A stretch of DNA of 64,000 bases from positions 8,134 through 72,133 of the forward strand of contig QZLH01000517.1 in the NCBI GenBank assembly GCA_003833135.1, read 5' to 3'. The stretch's first letter is position 1; each line of letters begins with the position of its first letter. The notes under the pieces were generated by a model. The model was not told the origin of the DNA and made no database searches. It saw only the letters and a program-made list of their open reading frames with translations. This DNA is from Oehlia diaphana. Taxonomy: Eukaryota > Glomeromycota > Glomeromycetes > Glomerales > Glomeraceae. The translations under genes were made by a program, and so were the position numbers. Shown one piece after another: positions 1 through 9,840 of this stretch.

Positions 1-801
1 TATTTTAAATACAAATAAGTATTCATAAAACATTAAGCATTTAGTAAATACAAAATTTAAGCATTTATTTAATAATTTGTGTTTGATGAATACAAGTCTA
101 ATATTTGATCAACTTCGTGATAGCTTTGTGTAGGGTTAAAATTTTCCATATATGCTAGTATTTTTCCTTTATCTTAAGAAGTTAACTCAGTTCTATATGA
201 CATTATTTTTTTAACTTTGCAACGCATTTATTAGGTTATGAAATTGTGAGAAAAACATTTAAAAATATAAAAAAGGGGTATAAATAATGTAAATTTTGTG
301 TATTGTAATACCGTATAAAATTAGGCGTCACTTTTAGACCTGATTGTACTGTTTGATAACATTTGACAAAAAAAAGCAAAATTTGACAATATTATAATAT
401 TACAAAATGTTACATTTGAGGTATAATGCAGTATTTTTCCAAATTTTCATAAAATTTGCTAAATCAGATAATGTTGTAACAATGCTATTCCAAAAAATTG
501 CTCAGTATAATGCAGCATTTTTTACAATTTCCCACCATTTTTCAGGAAAATGTGAAATTTGCATTTTTAGAAACTTGGATAATGGTACTCCTTCAACCTG
601 TGAGCATACCTTCATGCAATTTAAGTATGAGATGTAACATTGGAATATCTTTTACATCTTTTTGAGGGAAAAGGTTTTTACATACTGACAAAATAATGTT
701 TTTTCTGGTTAACGTTATAATAGCAGATAATGGACTAAATCATATAGAGTAAATGGATATTAAAGGAAACATGAAATAGTAATATTAAATATTGGATTTA
801 A
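1..801. other. AT-rich gene-free left edge
   Basis: No supported gene. The stretch is AT-rich with short A and T runs. A 76-codon open frame at 407-637 has no recognisable domain, no convincing start context and no flanking splice pattern, so it is not called. Confidence 0.6.
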
Positions 802-1890
802 CTAAAGCTTCGCATGAGCCGGCTTGAGTCAAGCCACAGTCTGGCTCAGCTTGGCTTGAAAAAAAAATTTTGGCCTGAGCTAGAGTGAGCCAAGCCATAA
901 AAAATTTTGGCTCGAGCTAAAGTGAGCTGAGCTGAGCCAGGAAAATTATGGCTCAAGCTAAACTAGGCTCGAGCTTTATCTATAAAAAAATGTTTTGCAA
1001 CGTTTTTTATTAAAGCATTAAAAAAAAATGTTGCGAGGCGTTTTTTTTTTAATATAGTATTATGAAAAAAACATTTTTGCAATATTTTTTCATTAAAGTA
1101 TTAAAAAAAATGTTGTGAAATGTTTTTTTCAATATAATATTATGAAAAAAATGTTTTCGCACTGTTTTTTCATTAAAGTATTAAAAAAACATTGCAAAAT
1201 ATTTTTTTTCAATATAATACTATGAAAAAAATATTTTCGCAATGTTTTTTCATTAAAGTATTAAAAAAAATGTTGCAAAACGTTTTTTTTCAATATAATA
1301 TTATGAAAAAAACATTTTCACAACGTTTTTTTTCAATATAATATTATGAAAAAAACATTTTCACAACGTTTTTATCAAAATATTAAAAAAACGTTGCGAA
1401 ACATTTTTTTTAATATAATACTATAAAAAAAAACGTTTTCGCACCATTTTTTCATTAAAGTATTAAAAAAATGTTGTAAAACATTTTTTTTCAATATATT
1501 ATTATGAAAAAAATGTTTTCGCAATATTTTTATCAAAATATCAAAAAAAAATGTTGCAAAACGTTTTTTTTTAATATAATACTATGAAAAAAACGTTTTC
1601 ACAACATTTTTTTATTAAGTATTAAAAAAAACGTTGTGAAATGTTTTTTAAATATAAAATTATACAAAAAACAGTTCGTAACATTTTTTGTATAATAACT
1701 CAAGCCAGCTCGAGCCTTTTGAGCCAAGCCTATTACTGGCTTGAGCTTTTTGAGCCAAGCCTATTACCGGCTTGAGCTCTTTTCAAGTCAGCTCGCGAGC
1801 CACTGAGCCAATTTAATCATGGCTCAGTTCGGCTCAGCTTGAAAAGCTCAAGCCAGCTCGTGAGCCAGCTCGGCTTATGCGAAGCTTTAG
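802..1890. mobile_element. Palindromic repeat element with long terminal inverted repeats
   Basis: The ends are mirror images: CTAAAGCTTCGCATGAGCC at 802-820 and GGCTTATGCGAAGCTTTAG at 1872-1890. The arms (about 802-985 and 1700-1890) are rich in GAGCC/GGCTC words and are GC-rich compared with the surroundings. The core, roughly 990-1690, is about eight degenerate units of roughly 80 bp, each pairing an A-run/CGTT half with an AACG/T-run half, so each unit is itself palindromic. No open frame exists inside. It looks like a non-autonomous foldback element or large MITE. No clear target-site duplication is visible; the class is therefore not assigned. Confidence 0.75.
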
Positions 1891-2682
1891 ATTTGACCGT
1901 AAAGAATGAATAATAGAAGTCACGTGATAATGGATCACATAATATGAAATGATTAATGGAAGTCAAAAAGATTTAATTAAGAATTGATCACCATTAGCTT
2001 ATTGGAGATTCCAATTATAATAAGGTCATAAGTTTGATTCTGATGATCAATGAAAATTTAAAATAAAATTAATATAATAAGAAAAAAACATAAAAGATAG
2101 CGGATTAAAGAACATAAAAGATAGTGGATTAAAGAATGTATAAGAAAAGAATTAAAAGAAACATCAGAAAGATGATAAAATAGATTATAGGAATAATACA
2201 TAAAATAGGAAATAGCACATAAAATAATATATAAAATAGAAAGAAATGAAATTTGTAAAATAAAAAGGGTGAAATTGGAGGGAGTTCAAGAGCGAACTTT
2301 GGAGAAGATTTTTGGTTTTTAGTTTTGAGTTTTAGTTTCGTTTTAATATTTATTTTAATAATGAAAATTAAGGAAAATAAAATATTACTTTAACACATTA
2401 ATTAATTATTTTGATTCTTTTGTATAGTTTTCTTATAATGAAAAGGTACATTTAATAATTTATTTAAAATAAAGTATTATATTTATAAAAAGTAATATGA
2501 TTTGCCCTAAATTTTATATTTATTTTATTTTATTTTATTGTAAATTATTAATTGTGAATCATGAGGAGATGTAAGGATGAACTTTCGTGGTGAGAGCTAT
2601 CACAGTTTAAAAATTAAAAAGATTTATGAATATAAACCAAGCAGACATATAATATAAAAGATTACAGATGAATACTTGTTTA
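1891..2682. other. Intergenic stretch with a 24-bp tandem duplication
   Basis: No gene seen. A 24-bp unit is repeated once in tandem (2087-2110 and 2111-2134, one mismatch). Purine-rich A/G sequence fills about 2090-2300, followed by A/T-rich sequence up to the ubiquitin-like relic. Confidence 0.5.
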
Positions 2683-3445
2683 TCAGCAGGTAGCAGATGC
2701 TGGTGACAACGTTTTTACATGGATCAGAGAACTACTTTCAGCTAGAATTAACTTCAATGTTATCTCTTCTTGAATATTAAAATATTTTAAGGTACAAGAA
2801 CCATGCAATTGGTTTCTATTAAAAAAAAAATGTTGTTTATAACTAGAAATATCTTCAGATTCCTGAATTATATTTTTAACCTCATAGATAGTGTTTTCTT
2901 TGCTTACAGAAAATTCTATGATTTTTCCATTTTGAGTTTTCACATTAAATTTAAATGGAACTATAGCTAGCTTCAATATCGACTCATTTTGAATATTATA
3001 ACATTTCAAGGTGCTAAAATCATGTAATTGTTCTTCGCAAAAAAGAAGGCGTTATTTATAAACAGGAAGTTCAATTTTAAACATACTTTTATATTTCTGA
3101 ATTATTTGTTTAACATCACAGATAGTGTCATTTTCATTTGCATAAAGTTTTATAATTGTTCCATTTTTTTTCTTACATAAAGTTCAATCAGTATTAGAAT
3201 TAGTTTCAATGTTGACTCTTTTTAAATATTATAATATTTTAAGGTGCTAAAATTTTCCAATTCTTTTTCACAAAAAAAAGCCACTGTTTATCAACAGGAA
3301 TGCCTTCACATTTGCTAATCATTGATTTAATAATATAGATATTTCTATTATTATATTCAGATACATAAAGTTCTATAACTTTTCCATCTTGCATTTTCAT
3401 ATAAAGTTTTAGTGGAATTAGAGCTGCTTGAATATAGCTTCCTTC
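2683..3445 (-). pseudogene. Decayed polyubiquitin-like array (three tandem ubiquitin-fold repeats)
   Basis: Three tandem ubiquitin-like repeats, spaced about 228 bp (76 codons) like true polyubiquitin, read on the minus strand. The last repeat (about 2700-2950) is open and keeps KTQNGK, the helix spacing and YFNIQEEITLKLIL, matching the ubiquitin pattern YNIQKESTLHLVL. The middle repeat is broken by TAA at 3052-3054 where the intact repeat has Gln. The first repeat has a one-base shift in a T-run near 3270 and another TAA exactly where ubiquitin has the Gln of NIQKEST. No C-terminal Gly-Gly survives. The exon opens at a splice acceptor (exon start 3445) supplied by a module also found at 9.2 kb. 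Called a pseudogene because of two stops and a shift; the 108-codon 3' part could still be translated from an internal ATG at 3009. Confidence 0.75.
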
Positions 3446-3712
3446 CTAAGAATGAAAAAAAATACTTACTATCATGCATGCGTACTTCTTTATTCCCTCC
3501 TATTTATCATTAATAATTTCATAAATACTCATATAAATATTCACCTTTAATCCTAAATTTCTAAGAGTATCAGTACTTTGTAAGTTTTTTCTGGCATAAT
3601 TAAGTTTGTAATTAAAAACATCTTTAACATGAGCTTGAAAGCATTTCAGCAATAGCTTTACTGTAGTATCCGTTATTACATTTGCTTTATATATGTAATA
3701 CAAACTGGAAGT

Positions 3713-3845
3713 TAAAGATGTTAGCCTTAATTATTTTTTAAAAAATTTTGAATTACGGCTATAAGATTTTTATAGCCTTAATTAATGACGGCATATAAAA
3801 AATTTTGTGTTACAACACTTTTTTGAATTACGGCTAACATCTTTA
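3713..3845. mobile_element. 133-bp MITE with 8-bp target duplication
   Basis: Terminal inverted repeats TAAAGATGTTAGCCTTAATT and its mirror AATTACGGCTAACATCTTTA match at 19 of 20 positions. The flanks are CTGGAAGT (3705-3712) and CTGAAAGT (3846-3853), an 8-bp duplication with one mismatch. The paralogous module at 9.2 kb has the uninterrupted site (CCGGAAGCTTCAAT near 9430), which proves insertion. An 8-bp duplication fits hAT-type elements, but the family is inferred from that alone. Confidence 0.8.
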
Positions 3846-3981
3846 CTGAAAGTTTCAATGCGAATAGAAAAAACTGGAGGAAGATTTGGCACTGAAATCA
3901 AATATATTTTTTTGTAAAATAATTTTAATTCAAGGCACTGGTTTTCCTTTGAAAAAACGTCAAAGGTAAAAATTTAACTTA

Positions 3982-4182
3982 GGGGATGGCCAGAAATAAC
4001 GTAATTTAAATTTTAGGATTTTGACTCCCTCCCCTCCCATGTCATCATTCATTTTAGGAAATGTAAAATTAACATAATTCTGGCTAGAATTATATTAACT
4101 ACAAGTGTCTAAAAATGGAAGATGTGTAACATCATCATGGTCTTAACCCCCTTAGGAAATGACGTCATTTCTGGCAGTCCCC
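3982..4182. mobile_element. 201-bp MITE flanked by TTA
   Basis: The left end GGGGATGGCCAGAAAT and the mirror of the right end GGGGACTGCCAGAAAT agree at 14 of 16 positions and remain similar for about ten more bases. TTA occurs on both sides (3979-3981 and 4183-4185). The paralogous module at 9.5 kb lacks this segment. A TTA duplication fits PIF/Harbinger-type MITEs. Confidence 0.7.
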
Positions 4183-4600
4183 TTAATGTATAGACAGATG
4201 TACAATATAGATGATTCTATCAGCTGATGTTTGTTGATTCTTTATTAGTGTGTACAGTACAATGAATAATTAACCTTAAATCCATATTTAGTTTTGCATT
4301 CAACGAATGATATTTCTTCACGCTCTTTATTTATTACTGTCGAAAAACACGGGAAATCCAAATTTTGGTCAACCCTTTTTTATTGGCTCACTTTACATGT
4401 GTACAAAATTAGCTTAATAAAATTTCCCTTTCAACTGATGTAGACATTCGCTTAAAATAATGTGTATCGTATACTGTAAATCATGTTATATGTAAATTAA
4501 CTTGAGTGAATTAGATTTAAAATAAAATAGTATCCTTTTTTAAATACCCCTCTTTATCGAAATGTATTACAATATTGCGAATCATGACTATGAGTGATTA

Positions 4601-5410
4601 AAAAATAATTGCTCACTACGCTTAGCACCACCGTCTATTAGCTCAAAGATAAAAATCTCGAAGGAAATATGCACAAAAATTTTTCATTTTAATCCAGATT
4701 CAAGTGTTTAATACCGCATAGTTCCGAAATTAAGCACCCTTTTTTTGTGCAATATATACATCATGTATTTAGTGATTTAATTAACGAAGGTGCAATATTT
4801 ATCATATTGGACCAACTAGTGTATCAGTCGAAGAAAATATATTGAAACTATTAGGAAATAAAAAACATTATTCTTGTGGTTATTTTGGTCTAAAGATATA
4901 ATTGATACAATACAATAATGGTTTTTTTTACATTTTATTAATAAAATTCGCTATATGATTATTCTTAGACTAGTAAATAATTAATGTTAGATCGATTGAA
5001 CAATGGAAAAATCACATAATGATAAAGTCAGGGGATTATTTTGCTTATTTTTTTTTTTAACTATTTGAGGTTAGGTGTTAATTTTGCGTATTGACCTTGA
5101 TTTTTATTAAAAATACACTGGAATCCATGATGATTGATTATCATACTTAAAAGAATTTCGAATACTGAAGGCGAAATATTAGATTAAATGTAGGAAGATA
5201 AACGATAGTTAGGAAAGGATCTTAATTTGTCTCGTCATTTTCATCGCAAGAAACAATCCAGTGATTATCAATAATTTTGTTGATATGCACAATGATGCAA
5301 TGTACAACGACTATTTTGATTTATCGCCCAAAATGTAAAGACAAAACCAAATACAATCCAGGTTATTAGGAAAAGAATCTGTTTTGTACTTGATACTGTA
5401 TAAACGTAAT
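4601..5410. other. AT-rich upstream region of the AIG1-like gene
   Basis: No gene or repeat could be supported. The region lies between the duplicated module and the GTPase start codon and should contain the GTPase promoter, but no convincing core element is recognised. Confidence 0.4.
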
Positions 5411-6269
5411 ATGAACAAAATATCTCACATAGTTCTTTGTGGACGCACTGGAGATGGCAAGTCTTCTATTGCTAACATGTTGGTTCAAGGAGACATTTAT
5501 CGAGACAAAGAAAACTTATTCAACATTGGTAATGCTGCGATAGGAGAAACTAGAGAACTTACTTATGCACGAGACGTAAGATTCGGAGTATTCGATTTGG
5601 TAGGGTTAGGCGAATTACCTTCTGGAGGTGTCCCACATGATGTAGCCATCAAAAATATAAGAAATCATTTTTCAACGAATGGGCTTTCATTACACTATAT
5701 ATGTTATGTTAAAAGGAGCAGAATTACCAAAGAAGATATTCGTTTGTTCGGTATATTTAAAAAGATCTTTAAAGAGGGAGAGAAAAATTTCGTTATCATT
5801 GTCACCCATACTGGACCGAGTTGGACTGATGATGAGAAGAATGTGGATGAAACACAGAGAAATTTTGGAGATTATCCAGTTATTTCAGTCGATTTTCCCA
5901 GTAACATTGACGATGATTACGCTGAGATTGATCGAAAAAAATTTGCAACATTTACTAGCCAAATTGTCAGAATTAAATTATAGCGGTAATAATCCAGAGG
6001 TTCTCAGCTCATCTCAAGTGATTGAGAATAGCTTATCAAATATCATTAACGCCGTACCAGTTGCCGGTTCATTGTATCAACTGACTGCTTCCGGTGTTTA
6101 TCTTATGTCGGGAAAGCCAAATGTTGCAAAAAAACGATTTATGAATGGAGCCTTCGGGATTTTTCTTGATGTTGTCTCTTTTGGGGCGGGTAAGCCAATC
6201 ATAATTGTAGCAAGCATAAGCCTGAGAGTTACTGGAGATGTATTAGTTGAAAAATCTACAAAAACTTAA
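5411..6269 (+). pseudogene. AIG1/GIMAP-like GTPase interrupted by a frameshift in an A-run
   Basis: The first frame begins at ATG 5411 and shows the P-loop GRTGDGKSS near residue 10, switch I region with GETREL, a G3-like DLVGLGE and a G4-position VTHTG, the layout of the AIG1 (IAN/GIMAP) family of TRAFAC GTPases. The frame stops at 5983. From the seven-A run at 5935-5941 the +1 frame continues with NLQHLLAKLSEL and a hydrophobic C-terminal domain (NAVPVAGSLYQL to about 6260) ending at TAA 6267-6269. Dropping one A from that run would join the two parts without a gap, so either the gene is broken or the assembly has one base too many. Single exon. G3 departs from the usual DTPG. Many family members respond to stress or infection in plants and animals; a fungal role is unknown. 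Confidence 0.65.
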
Positions 6270-8217
6270 AATACTTAGGATTTTTTTTTTCTCTTTTTTT
6301 TTTTGAATTCTATATAAGTATTTTTATAAGAATTAAAATCATGTGAGAGAAGAAAAATCTGTGAATATCAAGTTATCCCGATAATTTATTATTTCTTATT
6401 GTATGTTGTTTTGGCAACTTTTCAACCTTATTTTCAATATTATCAGATGTTATATTTATTTATGTATATATATATAGTGTCCAACATGACAGAAATTATT
6501 ACCGTGTTCCTAAAAAAAATTTATTAAAAAATTTTTTTAAAAAAAAATTTCACGAAATTTATTAAATCACATGTTTATCCTAAGAACCTTGTAATATACA
6601 GATAATCATTATAAATATTTTTGCATTTTCAGAAGACCCAGAGAACCCAGAGAAGAGTATCTCAAATATCGGGGGCCATACTTTACAAAAGATGTATTAT
6701 CGGCCTGAAGGTTAATATCAAACTGTTAAAGAAATGCAAGAAGTTTGTAAAAGGGCCAGATATGAATTCACTCTTGCAGAGGTTGAAGATTAGCTAAACA
6801 AACAGGCCTGAAGCAGTGATCACTTGATCGGAAGAGTTTTATTGAAGATATCAAGAAAATTCTCCACTGAGACATTAATTAGTTAGCAAAAAATTATTCG
6901 CGAGTTAAGGATCAATAGCATGAACAATAAGCTAAAAACATTGAAAGATAAAATGCTTTGCTTTATTTTATTATTAATTATCATAATTAATAAATCTTGT
7001 AAAAAAATTTCGCTATTATTAATAATATTGCAACCTCTCGCAACTATATGCACTTGCAAGTGAAATTATTGTTAATCATGGTGATAGTCTTGCACAGGCT
7101 ACAAAGTTTCTTCCAAGTAGGTTAATGATAAAAGGATTGATTTTTTTAGACATCCAAAAAAATGTTCTGTGGACTAAGTCACGTTACTCCTCAGACAAAT
7201 CACGTGTGTTAAAAAAGTCGGGCATTACTGAAAATATTAGATTATTCTCCAATTTAAATCTTCTATCATGTTTCATGTTTAACATCAATATCAAATATTT
7301 TTTCATTAAAATTTCAAGTTTTTCATTTTGAAACATATATTTTTCATCGGCCACCCTGATTTTTGGACTTCGTATCCATCATATCAAACCTCATATCCAT
7401 CTTATCAAACTTCTTCATACCATCATTGATATTCTAAATTGAAAAGTGATTAGTAATTTCATATAAAACATCCAATTGTTTATATTTTTGCATACATTTT
7501 TTATTTCGATCACTTCATATATTAGTGCTACAATAATTGATAAGTAGAATGGGATTGGTTTAATTCCATTAGTTAAAAGTCTTTGGACTTGTAATATCCA
7601 ATATGTTTTTAAAATAGTTTATTTGATCCAATTAATATACTGTGGTATTTCTGAAGGAAATCTGGGAACTTCTGTTCAGGCTTGTGCGACATATTAATTT
7701 TCGCATATACATATATGTTGTTGCCGTCACATTCAAGGAAACGCCAAAATGCCAAATGCTTTTTCTAATGAGAATAATCGTAAAATAAGGCTATTCATAC
7801 GAACGGAACGGCAGGTTCTTTGTTATTATTAAATTATATGTAATTTTCACTGAATTTTACTAGTTAAATTTTATGGTTTACTGACAGATCACAAATTAAG
7901 GGTTAAATTCTAATTGCTATTTATAATATTTTTTTTTGCTCAGAACCCTTTTTATCTGACCCTAGCGTAGATAATATTATGATATCTAATACATGTACAG
8001 TACATAGCGTTACTATTTTCAAAGCAAAGTTGTAGTAAAATAGGCGTGTGCGATAAAAATAAAACACGGTTTTTGATTCTCATTAAAATAGCCATAAAAA
8101 TTTTAAAATAATTTGTATTTATTTATTTATTTATTGATTATAAGCTATTCTATCAAACAAGATACGAAGAAATTATATTGCATTCAATCAGTCATTTAAT
8201 ACAGTTAAACAGTATAA
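6270..8217. other. Gene-poor stretch holding a transposon relic
   Basis: Apart from the relic at 6640-6830, no gene is supported. A short coding-like run (about 7040-7130) and a 68-codon frame at 7125-7331 show no domain. Low-complexity T and A runs occur at 6510-6560. Confidence 0.45.
6640..6830 (+). pseudogene. Decayed transposon-like coding fragment
   Basis: One frame reads KMYYRPEG, stop, YQTVKEMQEVCKRA, EFTLAEVED, stop, LNKQA, stop. The pattern of three in-frame stops (TAA, TAG, TGA) between coding-looking segments marks a dead copy. The residues resemble the linker upstream of integrase-type DDE domains in fungal elements, recalled from family patterns and not tested here. No terminal repeats were identified around it. 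Confidence 0.35.
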
Positions 8218-9197
8218 TTATACTCTAATAAAAAGATAATGATTTACAATCTTCTTTTTTTTTCGAGATGGAGAATCAGGATCAAATTCAGATGATTTTT
8301 CATTCAAAAGAGCATCTAAGCAGTTGACTAGATCCGTTGTATCATAACGTGCTTCTTTTGGCATTCCAACAAGTTTCAAAATACCATCCTTAATTACAAA
8401 GAATCGGAATGGCCAAGGCGAATATAACTTCAAGAACGTGTTATCCATTGTATCTGCTAGTACGGGAACCTCAAGTTGAGTAAGCTTCAACCATTGTACG
8501 TGCACTATTAATCGTTCTTCTAACGTACGGTGTTCCCTGACTTCTACAATATTACCAATAGGCCAAACATCACTGGCGTGTGCTTCACGAATTTGAATCA
8601 TATAAAAGTCTACATCTTTCTTATATAGGCTATAAATATCATTGAGCATATGTGATATGTATCGATATAAAGGACAGGTATATGATCCTGCAAGAAGAAC
8701 AAAGGGTCGTAGAGTGAGCGCAATTGAATTATAGTTTTATCATTCTTTAGGGGAACTAGTGGACAATCAGGTGCCAGCATTTCTTCTTTGAGATTTCCAA
8801 GAGAAGCAATATTGTTGCGAACGTACACTTGAGTTGTACGAAATGCAGGGTCGTCTAAAAACAAAGCAAGCAATTAGAACATCAAATATACAAATATAAT
8901 GATAGCAAAAAAAGAAAAACCTTTTTTTTTTTTACCTTGGTAAAGTTGCGGAGCACGTCGTAATAATTGTACAGCTTCACCTGAGTAGCCAAATTCTCCA
9001 ACCAAATCATGTTGCATTTGATCCGTAACATCCATCCAGTCCTTTCCAGATGTGAGATCACTTCCAACCTTGTAATATTGTTGTTGTATTTCTGGCGAAA
9101 ATCTTCGCTTTCTTCTTCTTGCAGCAAGGTTAACATCTCTGTGGGAAGTATTGGTAAGATGGTAATAGGGTTAACGGAGATATCTTTAGCCTCCTTC
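8218..9197 (-). pseudogene. Iodothyronine deiodinase-like protein, frameshifted
   Basis: The 3' frame (ends 8218) contains LRPFVLLAGSYTCPLYR and REAHASDVWPIGN followed by EHRTLEER and PVLADTMDN, the thioredoxin-fold core of the deiodinase family (T4_deiodinase). The position that is selenocysteine in vertebrate enzymes is a TGT cysteine here. Upstream, one frame reads APDCPLVPLKND then LRSL, but the catalytic segment is one base out of frame at about 8706-8713. An intron 8855-8935 (GTAA to TTAG) joins QLYQ to DDPAFR. A second shift near 9065-9085 separates a 5' frame (EMLTLLQEEESEDF) from the rest. The exon starts at an acceptor (9197) in the duplicated module. Two shifts point to a pseudogene or sequence errors. 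Members without selenium are thiol oxidoreductase-like proteins of unknown substrate. Confidence 0.6.
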
Positions 9198-9840
9198 CTA
9201 AGAATGAAAAAGAATAACTTAATACGTTGCATTTGTTCCCATCTATCTACAATTAATAAAATACTCTACTTTTAATCCTAGATTTTTAAGAGTATCAGTA
9301 CTTTGTAAATCTTATCCGGCACAATTAAACTTGTAGTCAAAAACATCTTTAACATGGGCTTGAAAGCATTTCAGAAATAGCTCTATGGTAGTATCCACTG
9401 TTACATTCACTTAATACAAGAAATACAAACCGGAAGCTTCAATATGAACAGAAAATACTGGAGGGAGATTCGGTACTGAAATCAAATACATTTTTTAAAA
9501 AAATTATTTTAATTCAAGACGCTGTTGTTCCTTCAAAAAAATGCTGGCGTAGTTTATTGATTCTTTATATAATATTGTATGCACAGTACAATTAAAAATT
9601 AACCTTAAATCCATATTTAGTTTAATAATATCCTGGTATATGCGTTCATTTAATTTACTCTCTTTATTTCGTGATGCCCTTTTCCTAATGTACAGTATAT
9701 TAAACTAATAATATCCATGACATGTTGTAACAGTTTAAGTGAAAAATAAATAAGAGCATCCTTTTTTCAATTACCTCTTTTATAATGCGCATATTTTATG
9801 ATGTAATATTGCGTGTTATGATTATCTGAGTGACTTGTGC
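9198..9840 (-). repeat. Duplicated upstream module, copy B
   Basis: Counterpart of 3446-4600 but without the two MITE insertions. It keeps the splice acceptor next to the coding region and a translatable segment with KCFQAHVKDVF and LQSTDTL that is broken by stops. It lies immediately upstream of the deiodinase-like gene in the same orientation that copy A has to the ubiquitin-like array. Confidence 0.65.

Larger units (their letters stand above)
3446..4600 (-). repeat. Duplicated upstream module, copy A (carries two MITE insertions)
   Basis: This stretch aligns with 9198-9840. Shared landmarks in order: CTTCCTAAGAATGAAAAA beside the downstream gene, an open frame whose translation keeps KCFQAHVKDVF and LQSTDTL, the word ATACAAACYGGAAG, and CCTTAAATCCATATTTAGTTT. 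On the minus strand the gene-proximal end is a pyrimidine-rich 3' splice site. A 67-codon open frame (3500-3703) lies inside and is the first-exon-like part; its counterpart in copy B has a stop. Copy A is longer because of the elements at 3713-3845 and 3982-4182. Confidence 0.65.

Noticed and set aside
2683..3445. TAA read as glutamine (alternative genetic code)
   Set aside because: Intact genes in the window use CAA and CAG for Gln and TAA as normal stop, so decay is simpler.
8600..8720. Selenoprotein (TGA recoding) in the deiodinase-like gene
   Set aside because: The active-site codon is TGT; no TGA lies at that position.
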